Shown here: positions 45,640 through 56,633 of the stretch, in pieces
Position numbering within the stretch: position 1 is the first letter of the stretch
Layout of the letters: every line of letters starts with the position of its first letter
From: Crambe crambe
Taxonomy: Eukaryota; Porifera; Demospongiae; Poecilosclerida; Crambeidae
Reading direction: 5' to 3'
NCBI GenBank assembly: GCA_963924555.1
Contig: OZ004582.1
Coordinates: 4,216,001 to 4,280,000, forward strand
DNA: 64,000 nt
Position numbers and translations under genes: made by a program
Notes under the pieces: model-generated
Told to the model about the DNA's origin: nothing
Database searches by the model: none
Seen by the model: only the letters and a program-made list of their open reading frames with translations

Positions 45640-47455
45640 AATCGTCTTCTGTGCAAAGAACAAACACAAGTTCAATATACCCACCCTATAATGGAAGAAC
45701 ATAGAAATTTCTACACAGGCATTGAATTAACACACACTATCAGTGGAAATGCATAGTCTGTTCCACTGCAATAAAAGGCTCAAACTATTCAAACTTTCGA
45801 ACGTGCTCTGAACCCGACACACGCAGATTTAATTTAAAAAGATCCATCACTTCTAGTGATAAAGTATCCATGGCATGTTACAGATATAATCTCATGGTAC
45901 TAAAAATAATGAAAAATAATCCAATCGTGATTTTCAAACCACACTACTGTCGATTCAGACCCACCCTACCCATGAAAATCACTCGAGAAAATGAACCCAT
46001 TGAAATAGCCTTCAAATTAACAATAATTACTATAGTTCAAGAGCTGCTAGATAACCATGCACTTACACTTGTCGGTGCATATGAGAGCTTCCTAAAGCAG
46101 CTGGACTTGCTTCTTCCTATGATCACATATCAAAATCATCCAAAAAAAATAGGGTCATACTCGTAGAATAATTAAGAATCCACTTCTATAAGGCCAGATA
46201 TGAAGAAACCACTCTATTCACTAATAGTTTTCCCCCGAAGACTGGACACCAGAATAAGTAATGACAGAGGGAATGTTTCTTATTAATACCAAACCTCTAC
46301 ACAGTCCAACTATGGTGATTTTCATCTTACCATTTTCATCTTACCTTATTTCGACAAAGGCAGCCAGGAAGTTCATTGGCTATTTGACAATCCCGGGAAA
46401 CAGGCTGAGAATCCAAGTCTTCGAGCAGGCTAGGCATGATACCTGTATGCTGACACTTGATAATGACACAAATACCTACAAAGTGGAAAGAGTTACTCAA
46501 ATGTAGAAATGCAAAAGAAAAGTTATAACTTTTCTATCGGCTTATATAGTTGATATAGAGGTGACCACAAATGGTGTACTAGAGATCCGGAACACAATAT
46601 TCCAACCACTATTCAAACTCTATTCGCTTCTACTGGCTGTGATTGCATATCGTTCTTTTCTGAGATAGGGAAGTCACTATTTTATCGAGTATTCTTTGAA
46701 CAAGCAAGATTTATCTTAGGTCATCAAAAGGATTCATTTGCCACACATCTCACACATATCAACTTACATGAACTAGCAAATAGCAGTCTGCTAGCATTCA
46801 TCAGGTTAGTTGGATCCACCTATTTCAAGAAGCACAATAATATTAATGCCTTTGGAGGTGAAACTCCCAAATCAGTCTTCAATCGTTTCAGTGGAGCAAC
46901 TTCATTCCTCGAACAGCATCGCCAGTGATTAGACCATCTTTTTGTGACACAATTTTGGGACAGAATTTCCTTTGAAAATGAGCTGATCTCATCACTCGAA
47001 GTAATTCAATATCACTGGCAGAGAAGTTGCTGGATTCTTCATATGTGGAGACAAGGTGAAAGCAGCCACACACTACTTGCGAGCCTACATGGACATGGGT
47101 GGGTAAGGGAAGAAGATGGGAGACTAAGAATACACTAAGAAAATCAAATGAATGTGAAGAAAAGAGTTCAATTATCGAGAAAGGGGTGCAGTTGCAAGAC
47201 AGGCTGTAATAGTGCCAGGTAGGATGATAAAGTGTGTGGTGCAGGATATCAGTGTACCAACTGCTGTAATACCAATCGAAATGGAGATAGATGACTACGA
47301 TGAAGAAAGAACAATTGAAATGGACTATGATGAAGAAAGAATGGAAGATGATGACTATGATATTTTAGAGGATGATGTAGAAAACATGATGGAAGCATTT
47401 TTGGGTCTCATTATATTACCCTCTACTATGATGATTGATACAGACCAAGAATAGA
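45640..47455 (+). pseudogene. Decayed copy of the CXC-motif repetitive gene, more complete
   Basis: Recognisable + strand blocks run in order. GMFLINTKPLHS lies at 46270-46310, FEQARHD near 46420 and LLKCRNAKEKL near 46500. A long region 46570-46930 contains TTIQTLFASTGCDCISFFSEIGKSLF and SLLAFIRLVGSTYFKKHN. Then come IQYHWQRSCWILHMWRQ (47000-47050) and LHGHGWVREEDG (47090-47120). A Cys cluster (KGCSCKTGCNSA, then CGAGYQCTNC) lies at 47185-47265, followed by an Asp/Glu/Tyr-rich tail to the stop at 47453-47455. At least three frame changes break it. The order MW/WR block, GW block, CXC motif matches the minus-strand relic at 43205-43870. Confidence 0.55.
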
Positions 47456-47545
47456 CTCACAACCTAACCTTACCCCCCTTTCTCTTGAATTTCATATCCC
47501 ATTCATCCTTAATTTTTTAATGGTTCGAAAGTAACACTGATAGTA

Positions 47546-48032
47546 CCGTAGTCACTGTAATTCAAGCGCCAGAAAATAATAATTCCATGTAGGCGTGGCG
47601 CTTAGCTTATGGCTTAAAAAATGCACTTCCTCTGGGCGTGGCGCTTAAATTACAGTGGCGCTTAGTTAATTGTAGCTTATCTGGACTGCAAAAAGTGGAG
47701 ATGGCTGCTAGCAGTGCCAATCACTTTCAGCTGTCATTCAGCAGTGTTGTGAGGGGATTTCACGTGTATCAGGCAGTTTGGACCCCAGTGCTCAATGCTG
47801 AATACCTAACACAGCAAGAACATGGCAAAAAAGCTCTTGATGGAAGTCTGCTTGGACGATATCACCTCTTAAAAAAGCTGCTTCAATAATGACCACGTGG
47901 GTTGCATTTATTTAAGCGCCGCCTAAAAATAATACAGGAAGAGGTGTGGCGCTTTTCTAACAACTAATTAAATGTGATTAGTTGCTAGCTGGCGCTTAAA
48001 TTATAGTGGCGCTTGAATTACAGTGACTACGG
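47546..48032. mobile_element. TIR element with TA duplication
   Basis: The ends CCGTAGTCACTGTAATTCAA and its perfect mirror (ttgaattacagtgactacgg) are flanked by TA at both sides. Internal 'ggcgctta' blocks repeat several times in both orientations. No transposase. About 487 bp. Confidence 0.85.
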
Positions 48033-48371
48033 TATCTCAAAATACTTATCATTACTTACACAATTAGATTTACCTTTCAACCAAGTATTGCAAAATTTCT
48101 GGGGAAAAATAATGGTCAGGAACGCTAATCTAGAGCAACTTTCAAAGGTCCTCTGGCAAAGGGTAGTTTCAGTATTGAAGCCTAATTCCCCACTTTTGCT
48201 ATAAGAAGTAGACTGTACTGGTTCACTCCACCTTAGAAGCTCCCTTTTACATCCTTACCATTGTTAGGAGACTCTCACTAGTACGCTTCTCTGGCTACAC
48301 CAGGCTAAACACAAGGGCGATTTGAACAGCTGTGGCTGGAATGATGTAATTAAAACGTGATCAAATCATAC

Positions 48372-48892
48372 TGCGGTTTTATGGAATCTTGCAAAAATTA
48401 ATCGTCCGTAAACCGACTACTACGCATGCGCAGAACTTAAAATTTTGAAATTGCACTCAGATTTGGAAAGAACTTTAGAGAAGTAAGGTTTGAAGAGCTA
48501 GCTAGTGACTGTTGTAGTATAGTTTTAACCTATTAGCGTGCCATTCACCTTCTCCGGTGAGATTTTCGAGGCTCAAAGTTGAGCATGCGCACTCAGCATT
48601 TTGCAAGATTCCATAAAACCGCTGTAGCTACTACTGCGGTTTTATGGAATCTTGCAAAAATTAATCGTCAGGCGTCATCCGTAAACCGACTACTACGCAT
48701 GCGCACAACCTAATAATTTGCACTCAGGTTTGGATAGAGCTTTAGAGAAGTATTAAGCTTTGAAGAGCTAGCTAGTGACTGTTCTAGTATAGTTCTAACC
48801 TATTAGCATGCCATTCACCTTCTCCAGTGAGATTTGCGAGGCTCAAAGTTGAGCATGCGCACTCAGCATTTTGCAAGATTCCATAAAACCGC
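48372..48892 (+). mobile_element. Two MITE copies in direct tandem
   Basis: Units 48372-48622 and 48635-48892 each begin tgcggttttatggaatcttg and end in the mirror sequence (caagattccataaaaccgc), separated by 12 bp. The units are nearly identical; the second has an extra 'aggcgtcat'. A partial copy is seen near 62495-62560. Confidence 0.85.
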
Positions 48893-48896
48893 AAAC

Positions 48897-49960
48897 CATA
48901 GATATGAGGTTTTACGGGATTGGAAACGCCCAATGAACTGCACAACCGTGGCGCGTTGACAGATGCGCACGCACATGCAGCATTAATTATATTAATCGTT
49001 GTGAAAAGAGATCAATATTCACTCCTTTCAAAGCAGTTAAAGTGATATTCTGCCCCTACAGCTCACAGAATAGTACAAGTAAGCTAAGGGGAAGGTATTG
49101 AAGAAGTGAAGAGTCAGAGAGTTGAAGTTGGAGAGTCTGAGGAAGGAAGTTATTAATTATTCATAACTTTTTTCCTTGTAATTATAACTATGAGTACCTA
49201 TCATTGCTCATTATACGTTAATTTTATGTGATTGATTTGAAAGAAAGGCCAGAATGACATTTGGTATTATTATAGCTAGATAATTTTGCCCCAAAGTTAT
49301 CCGCCAGTTTCTGCTCAGTTCTCCCTCATCAACATTATTGCAATACTTCCAGCTTTTGGCTGTTGGGTTTTGACACCATCCACCTCAAGAATTCGGCTCA
49401 GTCAGCTGTCCTGTGGACCCTATGGATATTAGGGGGGAAATATAGTAAGCTTGCCATCTCCATAGGATGACTATTGTATAGAAAACGAATGCACCAATTC
49501 CATTTACTCTTCTATCCTTTCCCTGAAATAACTAATAGTTTCAATATTGTTAATCTATTTCTTGGGAGAGGGATTACAGTTTTAACACCACTTGCAAATG
49601 CTAGAGACAATATATGTCAGCTAATACAAAAACCAACATTACTATTCCATGTAGCTAAAGTTTACATGCCTTTTGATCACAAAATGGGCTACAGCAATCG
49701 ATTCCATCAAGCGTGAGAGGGATTACAGTCCCATTAACCACTACAGTAGTATTTGTAGGAATAAACTTGAAAATCTGAGCTGAAATTTATTTCATACAGT
49801 AAATCTATGCCCTAGTGTATTATAGTATCATTGGCATAAGTCTTACCTCACGGATCTTGTCAGAACAGCAACTTTGACAAAAGTGCTGTCATTCAGCTGT
49901 CAACGCGCCGCCTCGGTTGTTAGTTGCTAACGAGAGCACGTGCCGTAAACCTCTTATATC
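48897..49960 (+). mobile_element. 1.1-kb TIR element, copy C (right end cut short)
   Basis: Complete left end (catagatatgaggttttacg) directly after the tandem MITE. The interior is very close to copy D. The right end lacks the 'tccgtttccaatcc' part and runs into a T-tract at 49961, so the right terminus was lost or rearranged. Confidence 0.85.
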
Positions 49961-50117
49961 TTTTTTTTTTTTTTTTACAACAGCAAAATAAGAATGTCGA
50001 CATGTCCTCCATATAACTAATACATTTTTTTTTCTATGCGCAAACACCGCGAGAGCGCCACGCGCATGCTCGAAAATTGTCTTGGTTACATCGACCGACA
50101 GTCAGTGCTTAGCTATT

Positions 50118-52032
50118 ATGATGAGTAGAGTAACTCTTCAAGTACTTCCTACTCCAGGCCAAGTTCAAGTAAGCTATAGCTAGGATTCTAGTTACCTAAT
50201 GCAGTTAGAAAATAGCGTTCACACTATGATTATATGCTATGTAATAGAATGAGTTCACCTAGTCTGGCACAGCACTGCCCACCGACTTGAGTAGGTGGTC
50301 TGGTGACATACAATACAACGAGTTGTGCCGGCGGATTCTAATGCGCACACGCGTTACTAACAGGAAGTGTCGTAGGAAGCGGTATTATAATCAGCCAGTG
50401 ACACCACAGTTGTCATAGTTATTCTTAATTTAATTGGCATGCATGGCGCGATGGCAGGTAGTCTGGCGTAGCCAGCCCCAGGCACTTCCGGAACTCCAGC
50501 GCAAGGGTCTGGTAACACACAATACAGTGAATTGCAATAGCGTTGAGAAATTCCGTCAAGCGTGACGACCTCTTACAGTCAATTGCAGCTCCGTTCGAAT
50601 TTCCGTCGGAAGCGTATGGTTTGTGCGTGCCATACAAATTTAGGCCTATCAACACTTCTATTTATGGCACGCACAAACCATATGCTTCATACGGAATGGA
50701 GCTGCAATTGACTGTAAGAGGTCATCACGCTTGACGGAATTTCTCAACGCTATTGCAATTCACTGTACTTCGACTTGTTCCCGTTTAGCAGAAATCCTGC
50801 TAAAACGATGAATATCATTAACTGACACGTTATGACGTTTAATGACGTGAGGTAGCTATAACAACCATAATTATTACGGGATCGAGAGACCATTTTTTTT
50901 TCTTCGCGCGAGGTGTTGCTATGACAATTAAACAAGACAACGTCATTTTACGACACTAAAACGTCATATTACGTAAATAAAAAATTTAGGCCGGGAACAA
51001 GTCGAAGTACTGTGTGTTACCAGACCCTTACGCTGGAGTTCCGGAAGTGCTTGGGGCTGGCTGCGCCAGACTAGATAGCAGGTACAATTTTAGCGCGCGA
51101 ACTTACAGGAAAAGGCGCCAAGTGTTTGCGTAATTTTACGTCGTTAAAGGTCATTTAATGATATTCATTGATTTAGCAGTTTTCCTGCTAAACGGCACAA
51201 CTCGTTGTATTGTATGTCACCAGACCACTAGACCACTACTCAAGTCGGTGGGCGGTGCTATGCCAGACTAGAGTTCACCTACAGAGTAAAAATTATTAAT
51301 CCATCGAAGAAAAGTGATGTGATGGTTCGTGAACTACACCACTTCCACTCCAAGTTTACATCTCTAGTAAATTTACATGCAAAATTAGTTGAAGAGTTCA
51401 ACGATAGTGTACCAGATTCTTTAACATTTGGGGTTGGATACTATGAAGGTCAAAGATACTGCAAAATGGTTATTGCTACTCAGGAAGACATTAATGCAAT
51501 GTATAGGAAGTACCCAAGTGGTGACATTACCTTATGGTGTGATGGGAAAAGTGAAGACAATGGAAAAGGGGAAAGGAAGAGAGAAACATCTAAATATAAT
51601 GAAAGGGAGATTGAAGTAGATGAAATCTACAGGGAATTGGAAGCTAAGCATTCAGAAAAATTTGAAGTCCCTAAGCTTCGCTTGTGGGCTAGGATGATTT
51701 CCTCAAATCTCCATGACAGTATTGATGATCCACCAAAAATTCCAGTGTTTGGTGGGTCTAAGCCAAAGAGACCACGGCAAGATTTATCGAATGCTTTGAG
51801 TGGTGCTGCCATAGCCCTAACCCAAGCCCTAAATCATAAAAAAGGCACTGATTCTGATGAGCAGTCCACAAGTATTTCCACCACTACAACCATGCAGATG
51901 CAAGTGGACTTGAGGATGAAGAATTTGGAACAGCTGAAATTCATCAAGCAATTATATGATGATAGGGTACTGACAGAAGCTGAGTTTACTGAACAGAAAG
52001 AAAACGTACTGAGTGCTATAAGAAAATTGTAG
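50118..52032 (+). CDS. Gene of a repetitive family with SHOCT-like C-terminus
   Basis: The main exon (about 51285-52032) follows a ctacag acceptor and is open for about 249 codons. It carries a compact N-terminal domain (VKIINPSKKSDVMVREL, then FGVGYYEGQRYCKM, ending ITLWCDG) and a charged middle (YRELEAKH...VPKLRLWARMI). The C-terminal helical hairpin MKNLEQLKFIKQLYDDRVLT, AEFTEQKENVL has the Leu/Gly-type spacing of SHOCT domains. A candidate first exon (50118-50168, MMSRVTLQVLPTPGQVQ) ends in a GTAAGC donor. Its phase does not fit the main exon: two bases are missing, so a small exon, another donor or an indel must be assumed. The intron holds three nested foldback elements. I recall this domain order from multi-copy genes of sponges and corals, but not a function. 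Confidence 0.5.
50459..51073. mobile_element. Middle MITE of the nest, 9-bp duplication GATRGCAGG
   Basis: The ends TAGTCTGGCGTAGCCAGCC and mirror (ggctggctgcgccagacta) have arms of about 65 bp plus an inner 'acttcgacttgttcccg' pair. The flanks GATGGCAGG (50450-50458) and GATAGCAGG (51074-51082) differ by one base. It belongs to the same TAGTCTG-ended, 9-bp-duplication group as its host and as 22229-22786. Confidence 0.85.
50525..50765. mobile_element. Innermost MITE, fully foldback, TA duplication
   Basis: CAGTGAATTGCAATAGCG and its mirror begin arms of about 110 bp that pair almost to the centre. TA stands at 50523-50524 and 50766-50767, and removing one TA plus the element restores the arm of the middle MITE. 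This is typical of Tc1/mariner-type MITEs. Confidence 0.85.
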
Positions 52033-52098
52033 ATAGCTATACATACAGACTGTATAATATATTCATATCATGTCAACTCAGATTAATTCATGCAGTTG

Positions 52099-52560
52099 TT
52101 AGTATCCACAGTGTGAAACCCATGACTGTGTATCTTGTTCAGTTATTGAGGCGAATGCAGTAAGCATGACCGTCTCAACATCACTTGTGGATTCTTCCAA
52201 AGCTTGCATTGTGGTCTTTACTTTGGAGAATGCCAACTCAATGGGATTGAAGTCTGGGGAATAAGGTGGCAAAAAGTGCACCATTGCACCAACATCTTCA
52301 ATTACTTTACAAATTTCAGGAACATGATGGATGGTACAATTATCCATGATAACCACACTGTTAGGATTTGTCCCATTAAATGGCTGTAGGTGTGGAATAA
52401 GATGCCTTTCTGTCCATTGACAGTGCTAGTCGTAACAAAAACCCCTTGATTGACATCATAGCTATGGCAGATACACGCTAATGTATCTGCCATAGATATG
52501 ATGGCATCAAGTTCCAAAACTTGGTCAGAAGTTTGTTCAAGGATCATAGTTTTGATCTAT
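52099..52560 (-). pseudogene. 3' fragment of an IS630/Tc1-type DDE transposase
   Basis: The minus strand encodes VVIMDNCTIHH (second catalytic Asp context), then HFLPPYSPDFNPIELAFSKVK, the classic DDE_3 end with the catalytic Glu. An upstream part (about 52550-52400, SIMADTLACICHSYDVNQG type) lies in another frame. One frameshift near 52400-52440 and the missing 5' half make it non-functional. Confidence 0.75.
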
Positions 52561-52654
52561 ACAGAAAAAAAATTTTGTTCAATATATTGACCTGTGATAT
52601 AAAATTACCTATTGTGACAATAATGTTCACGCGCGTTTAGTTAGGCGGATTTTC

Positions 52655-53119
52655 CTAAAACGGGTCACAAATAAGTTTTATGCCACTTTTGGCAAGAAAA
52701 AAGCTCCCCACGTAACGAACATTCTTACATGGGTGGAGTGTTATAGTGCATTGGTCTCCGTTTTATCATCAGCCTACCCTCAATACGTCCCGGAATTTAT
52801 GTCATACATGTCATTCATTATAAAGTGCAACAAGCAATTTGAAGGCCTTGGCTGGTGTAAGTATGATAGGGCATACAGGCGTCATGCAGCTGCCACCAAG
52901 AGCTTATGTTGGTCTAAGCCCGATACCACCCTATTAAATTTTCTCACATTAGCTGGTAGAGCAAAGAAACAACCGTCATGCGATTATTCCTTTAGCTCAA
53001 ATCATGACTTGACACACTACCCAGAAGCCTTTTTCCAGAACCCATTGGGATCTCTGACTTATTGTGTAGATCTAATAAATGCTTTGTGGTCTGTGCTTCA
53101 ATACTTCAATACTTAGTCT
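52655..53119 (+). pseudogene. ORF fragment of a possible DIRS-type retroelement
   Basis: An open frame encodes KAPHVTNILTWVECYSALVS, then YPQYVPEFMSYMSFI, GWCKYDRAYRRHAAA and LCWSKPDTTLLNFLT. This W-ECY / YD-R-FR / W pattern resembles the short ORF that precedes the recombinase in DIRS-like or related repetitive genes. No start codon context or partner ORF remains. The family is my inference. Confidence 0.4.
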
Positions 53120-53658
53120 AAAGTGTTGTCTAAATAGCTACTATGGAGAGTCCCAGAGAGAAATCAAACATTTTCTTTTTTTTTGGTCTCATATAAAATA
53201 TGAATGGATCATACAAATAATATTTGGAGGGTGTGCTGGATTCTGGTAACCATAACATCATTGTGGAGACACTGGATGAGATCATGCTGGATCAAAGAGA
53301 TGTGGGCAATGATGCATGCATAATAAAACAGAGGAAACAGACAGCAGCCCCTGAAATTCAATTGCCATCAATTGGAATGTAAAAAGGATGACCGTGTATT
53401 AAAACTTGCCACCACAATCCAACAAGGATCAATATAAGCGTGCCTATGAGGGATTGAGGGTGACTGCTGATAGGTTACCATAACATTAGGTTCTGGACTG
53501 GACATTTCACCTCCATAGGCATGAAAAAATGGATTGTGCATGATTGTTTATAAACGCATACGTAGATAGACTCTTACAATGAGCAACACAATGATATAAT
53601 ACAAAGGAGCCAATAGCACTCTCATAAAATGACTGAACAACAGTTAATCAATGTTCTC

Positions 53659-53795
53659 CTACAACCAAGTTTCGATGCACGATACTTCACCCTCAAGCTC
53701 ATTCCACACCTTCTGAAATAGTTTAAGTCAATGTTAGTGATGACAGTTTAACAAGGACGTACCTGGTATACGTAGTATACGTAGTAGATAGCAGA
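53659..53795 (-). CDS. Possible 3' exons of an unrecognised minus-strand gene
   Basis: Two short exons join in phase: 53795-53763 (after a ttaacag acceptor, SAIYYVYYVYQ, donor GTACGT) and 53712-53659 (KVWNELEGEVSCIETWL, stop). The splice sites are canonical, but the upstream part of the gene was not found. The gene would extend to the right into the tandem array. Confidence 0.3.
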
Positions 53796-53999
53796 CTGTT
53801 AATGAATATAGATTCAACGACTCTACATCTATGGACTGAAAAAAAGTTTTCCACTGTTCAAGTGCATGTTCGGGACAGTATATGACATGTGTGGAATAGA
53901 AATATGTTCTTAGTCTCAGAATCACCCATTTCACATCAATCAAAGTGTTTGGACAGAGAAAGAGCTTAGGAAGGACATGCCTGGAAGGGATTTGGACTG

Positions 54000-55530
54000 A
54001 AACATTGTTAGAGTGATGCTGGAGATAATTCATGGAGGCCACACCATAGGATGACTAAGCTATCAAAAATAGCAATGCTAGAGACAATTTATAGAGGGCA
54101 TACCCTGTGCAGTAGCAGAGCCAGAGAATGAAAAATAGAAACCTGTATGAGTAAAACAAGTCTTAGTTTGTACTTGGTTGGAGATAATTAATGGAGGGAA
54201 TACCTCATTTTAAAAGGTAGAATATACGGATGTGTCCTTAGTCCAGTAGCACTTACGATAGAGCCAGATGATGACTAAGAAATAGAAATAATATGTACAA
54301 TAAAAATAGCACTCGTTAGAGTGATGCTGGAGACAATTCATGGAGGGAATACCTCGTTTTAAAAGGTGGAATATATCGATGTGTCTTTAGTCCGGTAGCA
54401 CTTACGATAGAGCCAGAGAAATAGAAATCTGCACAATAAAAAATTGCACTTGTTAGAGTGTTGCTGGAGACAATTTATGGATTTTAAAAGGTGGAATATA
54501 CCGATATGTCCTTAGTCCGGTAGCACTTACAATAGAGCCAGAGGATGACTAAGAAATAGAAATCTGTACAATAAAAAATAGGATTAGTTTGCACTTGTTA
54601 GAGTGATGCTGGAGACAATTTATGGAGGGAATACCTTGTTTTCAAAGGTGGAATACACCGATGTGTCCTTAGTCCGGTAGCACTTACGATAGAGCCAGAG
54701 GATGACTAAGAAATAAAAAATATGTACAATAAAAAATAGGATTAGTTTGCACTTGTTAGAGTGATGCTGGAGACAATTTATTGAGGGTATACCTCGTTTT
54801 AAAGGGTGGAATGTACCGATGTGTCCTTAGTCTGGTAGCACTTACGATAGAGCCAGAGGATGACTAAGAAATAGAAATATGTACAATAAAAAATAGGATT
54901 AATTTGCACTTGTTAGAGTGATGCTGGAGACAATTTATGGAGGGTATACCTCATTTTAAAGGGTGGAATGTACCGATGTGTCCTTAGTCCGGTAGTACTT
55001 ACGACAGAGCCAGAGGATGACTAAGGAAGTACAATAAAAGATAAGATTAATTTGCACTTGTTAGAGTGATGCTGGAGACAATTTATGAAGGGTATACCTC
55101 ATTTTAAAAGGTGGAATGTACCGATGTGTCCTTAGTCCGGTAGCACTTACGATAGAGCCAGAGAAATAGAAATCTGCACAATAAAAAATTTGGAGGGAAT
55201 ACCTCGTTTTAAAAGACCGATGTGTCCTTAGTCCGGTAGCACTAATGACAGAGCCAGAGGATGACTAAGGAATAGAAATATGTACAATAAAAGATAGGAT
55301 TAGTTTGCACTTGTTAGAGTGATGCTGGAGACAATTTATGGAGGGAATACCTTGTTTCAAAAGGTGGAATATATTGATCTGTCTTTAGTCCGGTAGCACT
55401 TATGACAGAGGCAGAGGATGACTAAGAAATTAAGTACGATTAGTTTGCACTTATTAGTGATGCTTGTGAGGCCATACCAAGGTGAAATATAACGTATCCT
55501 TAATTAATCCAGTATCACTTACAACAGAGC
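54000..55530 (-). repeat. Tandem array, about 155-bp units, each with a microexon-like core
   Basis: About 10-11 units share 'gtgatgctggagacaattta', 'gtgtccttagtccggtagca' and 'gagccagaggatgactaag' blocks. On the minus strand most units contain a pyrimidine-rich stretch ending TTTCTTAG, the 18-nt core TCATCCTCTGGCTCTATC and then GTAAGT, exactly the layout of acceptor, exon and donor. Another minus frame reads FLVILWLYRKCYRTKDTS in most units, a membrane-helix-like stretch with a basic tail. Two units (about 54400 and 55145) share an 11-bp deletion across the acceptor, showing block duplication. Edge units near 54100 and 55500 are diverged. Array versus exon cassette is unresolved. Confidence 0.8.
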
Positions 55531-56633
55531 TGACTAAACCTGTACAACTGAAACTGTTATAGTAATATATCCCAACCGAGCTGGTCATTTAGTGATGCTG
55601 GAATTTGATAATTTCGTCCTCAGTCCATTCTGACAGCTAGCTACCCATGCAGCTAAAACCTACTTACAGAGCATCCTCCAGTATTACTAGCTCCTCTAGT
55701 ATAGTAGTCTAGTATAGTAATAGCTAGAATTTAGTGTTGATGGGGTTATACCTCAGGACGAGGACGGAGTTAATGTGTCCTTGGTAGTGTGTCTATGGTT
55801 CAGTGTGTCCGTTTCTGATACATTTAATACCTGTGTATAGCAGAAAAATCATTCGTGCAGACAAAAGAAATAAAACAGTGGAGTGAGAACAATGTTTTAG
55901 CTGAATGCTGTCCAAAGTTTAGCTAGATTATAGCATTAGGAACGGTGATCCAGAGTAAACTTCAAGGGTACCCTGCAACAGTCTTCGTATAGGTACTCCC
56001 AAACTTCAGGTTATAAATCCAGAACGGTGCTACCTGTAGAGATAGAACAAATTATTATGTTTAGCTATTGTTTTTTACTATACTTTCAAGCAACATCAGT
56101 GCTTATGTGGAAGAAATGTAAGAGATATGGCCGTGTAAAATGAGAGTAGATTTCTTTGCTTTTTAATTCATTTTTAATTTTTTGATTTAGCAACTTCCGG
56201 TCGTGCAATTAAATTGGCCTACTGCGCAGTCGTTACGCCAGCGGAACCGGAAGTCATAGGGCCCCATACAATTTTATTTGCACCGGAAGTTCTTTATTTG
56301 GAATATTTTCCTGTTTAGTTAACTTATAATTCCTGCTATAACTCTTACACTTTATACGTGTAGTAAGTAAAACACTTCACACAAACAGATCACACATAGA
56401 CCTATCTAACTATGTGAAAAAGTTGTTACTTCCAGATACACGAAGTCACGATCACTTGGAAACAAGTGCCTTGACGGTAGAGGTGCAACTGGATTTTCTG
56501 GAAGTGGCCACGACTTAAATTCTGCACTATCTTTGAGACCATGAACTGAAGTTACACTCACACAAAATACATTTTGTTCCCAACGGTAGAAAGCGCGCTA
56601 CACACGCTACAATTTCAGCTGTTATCAATCAAG
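55531..56633. other. Region between tandem array and hAT element, no gene called
   Basis: Bases 55740-55800 hold a diverged relative of the array unit (minus strand ACCAAGGACACAT...GAGGTAT). A possible minus exon lies at about 56032-55965 after a ctctacag acceptor (frame APFWIYNLKFGSTYTKTVAG). Bases 56187-56245 mirror 42910-42965. Nothing is firm. Confidence 0.4.

Larger units (their letters stand above)
50260..51270. mobile_element. Outer MITE of a three-level nest, 9-bp duplication GAGTTCACC
   Basis: The ends TAGTCTGGCACAGCACTGCC and its mirror (ggcggtgctatgccagacta) continue into about 75 bp arms with 'caacgagttgtgccg'. GAGTTCACC flanks it at 50251-50259 and 51271-51279. It lies in the intron of the SHOCT-like gene. 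Without the inner elements the MITE would be about 390 bp. Confidence 0.88.

Noticed and set aside
49474-49716. 80-codon open frame inside the 1.1-kb TIR element
   Set aside because: The frame is not preserved in copies A, B and D, so it is not the element's protein.
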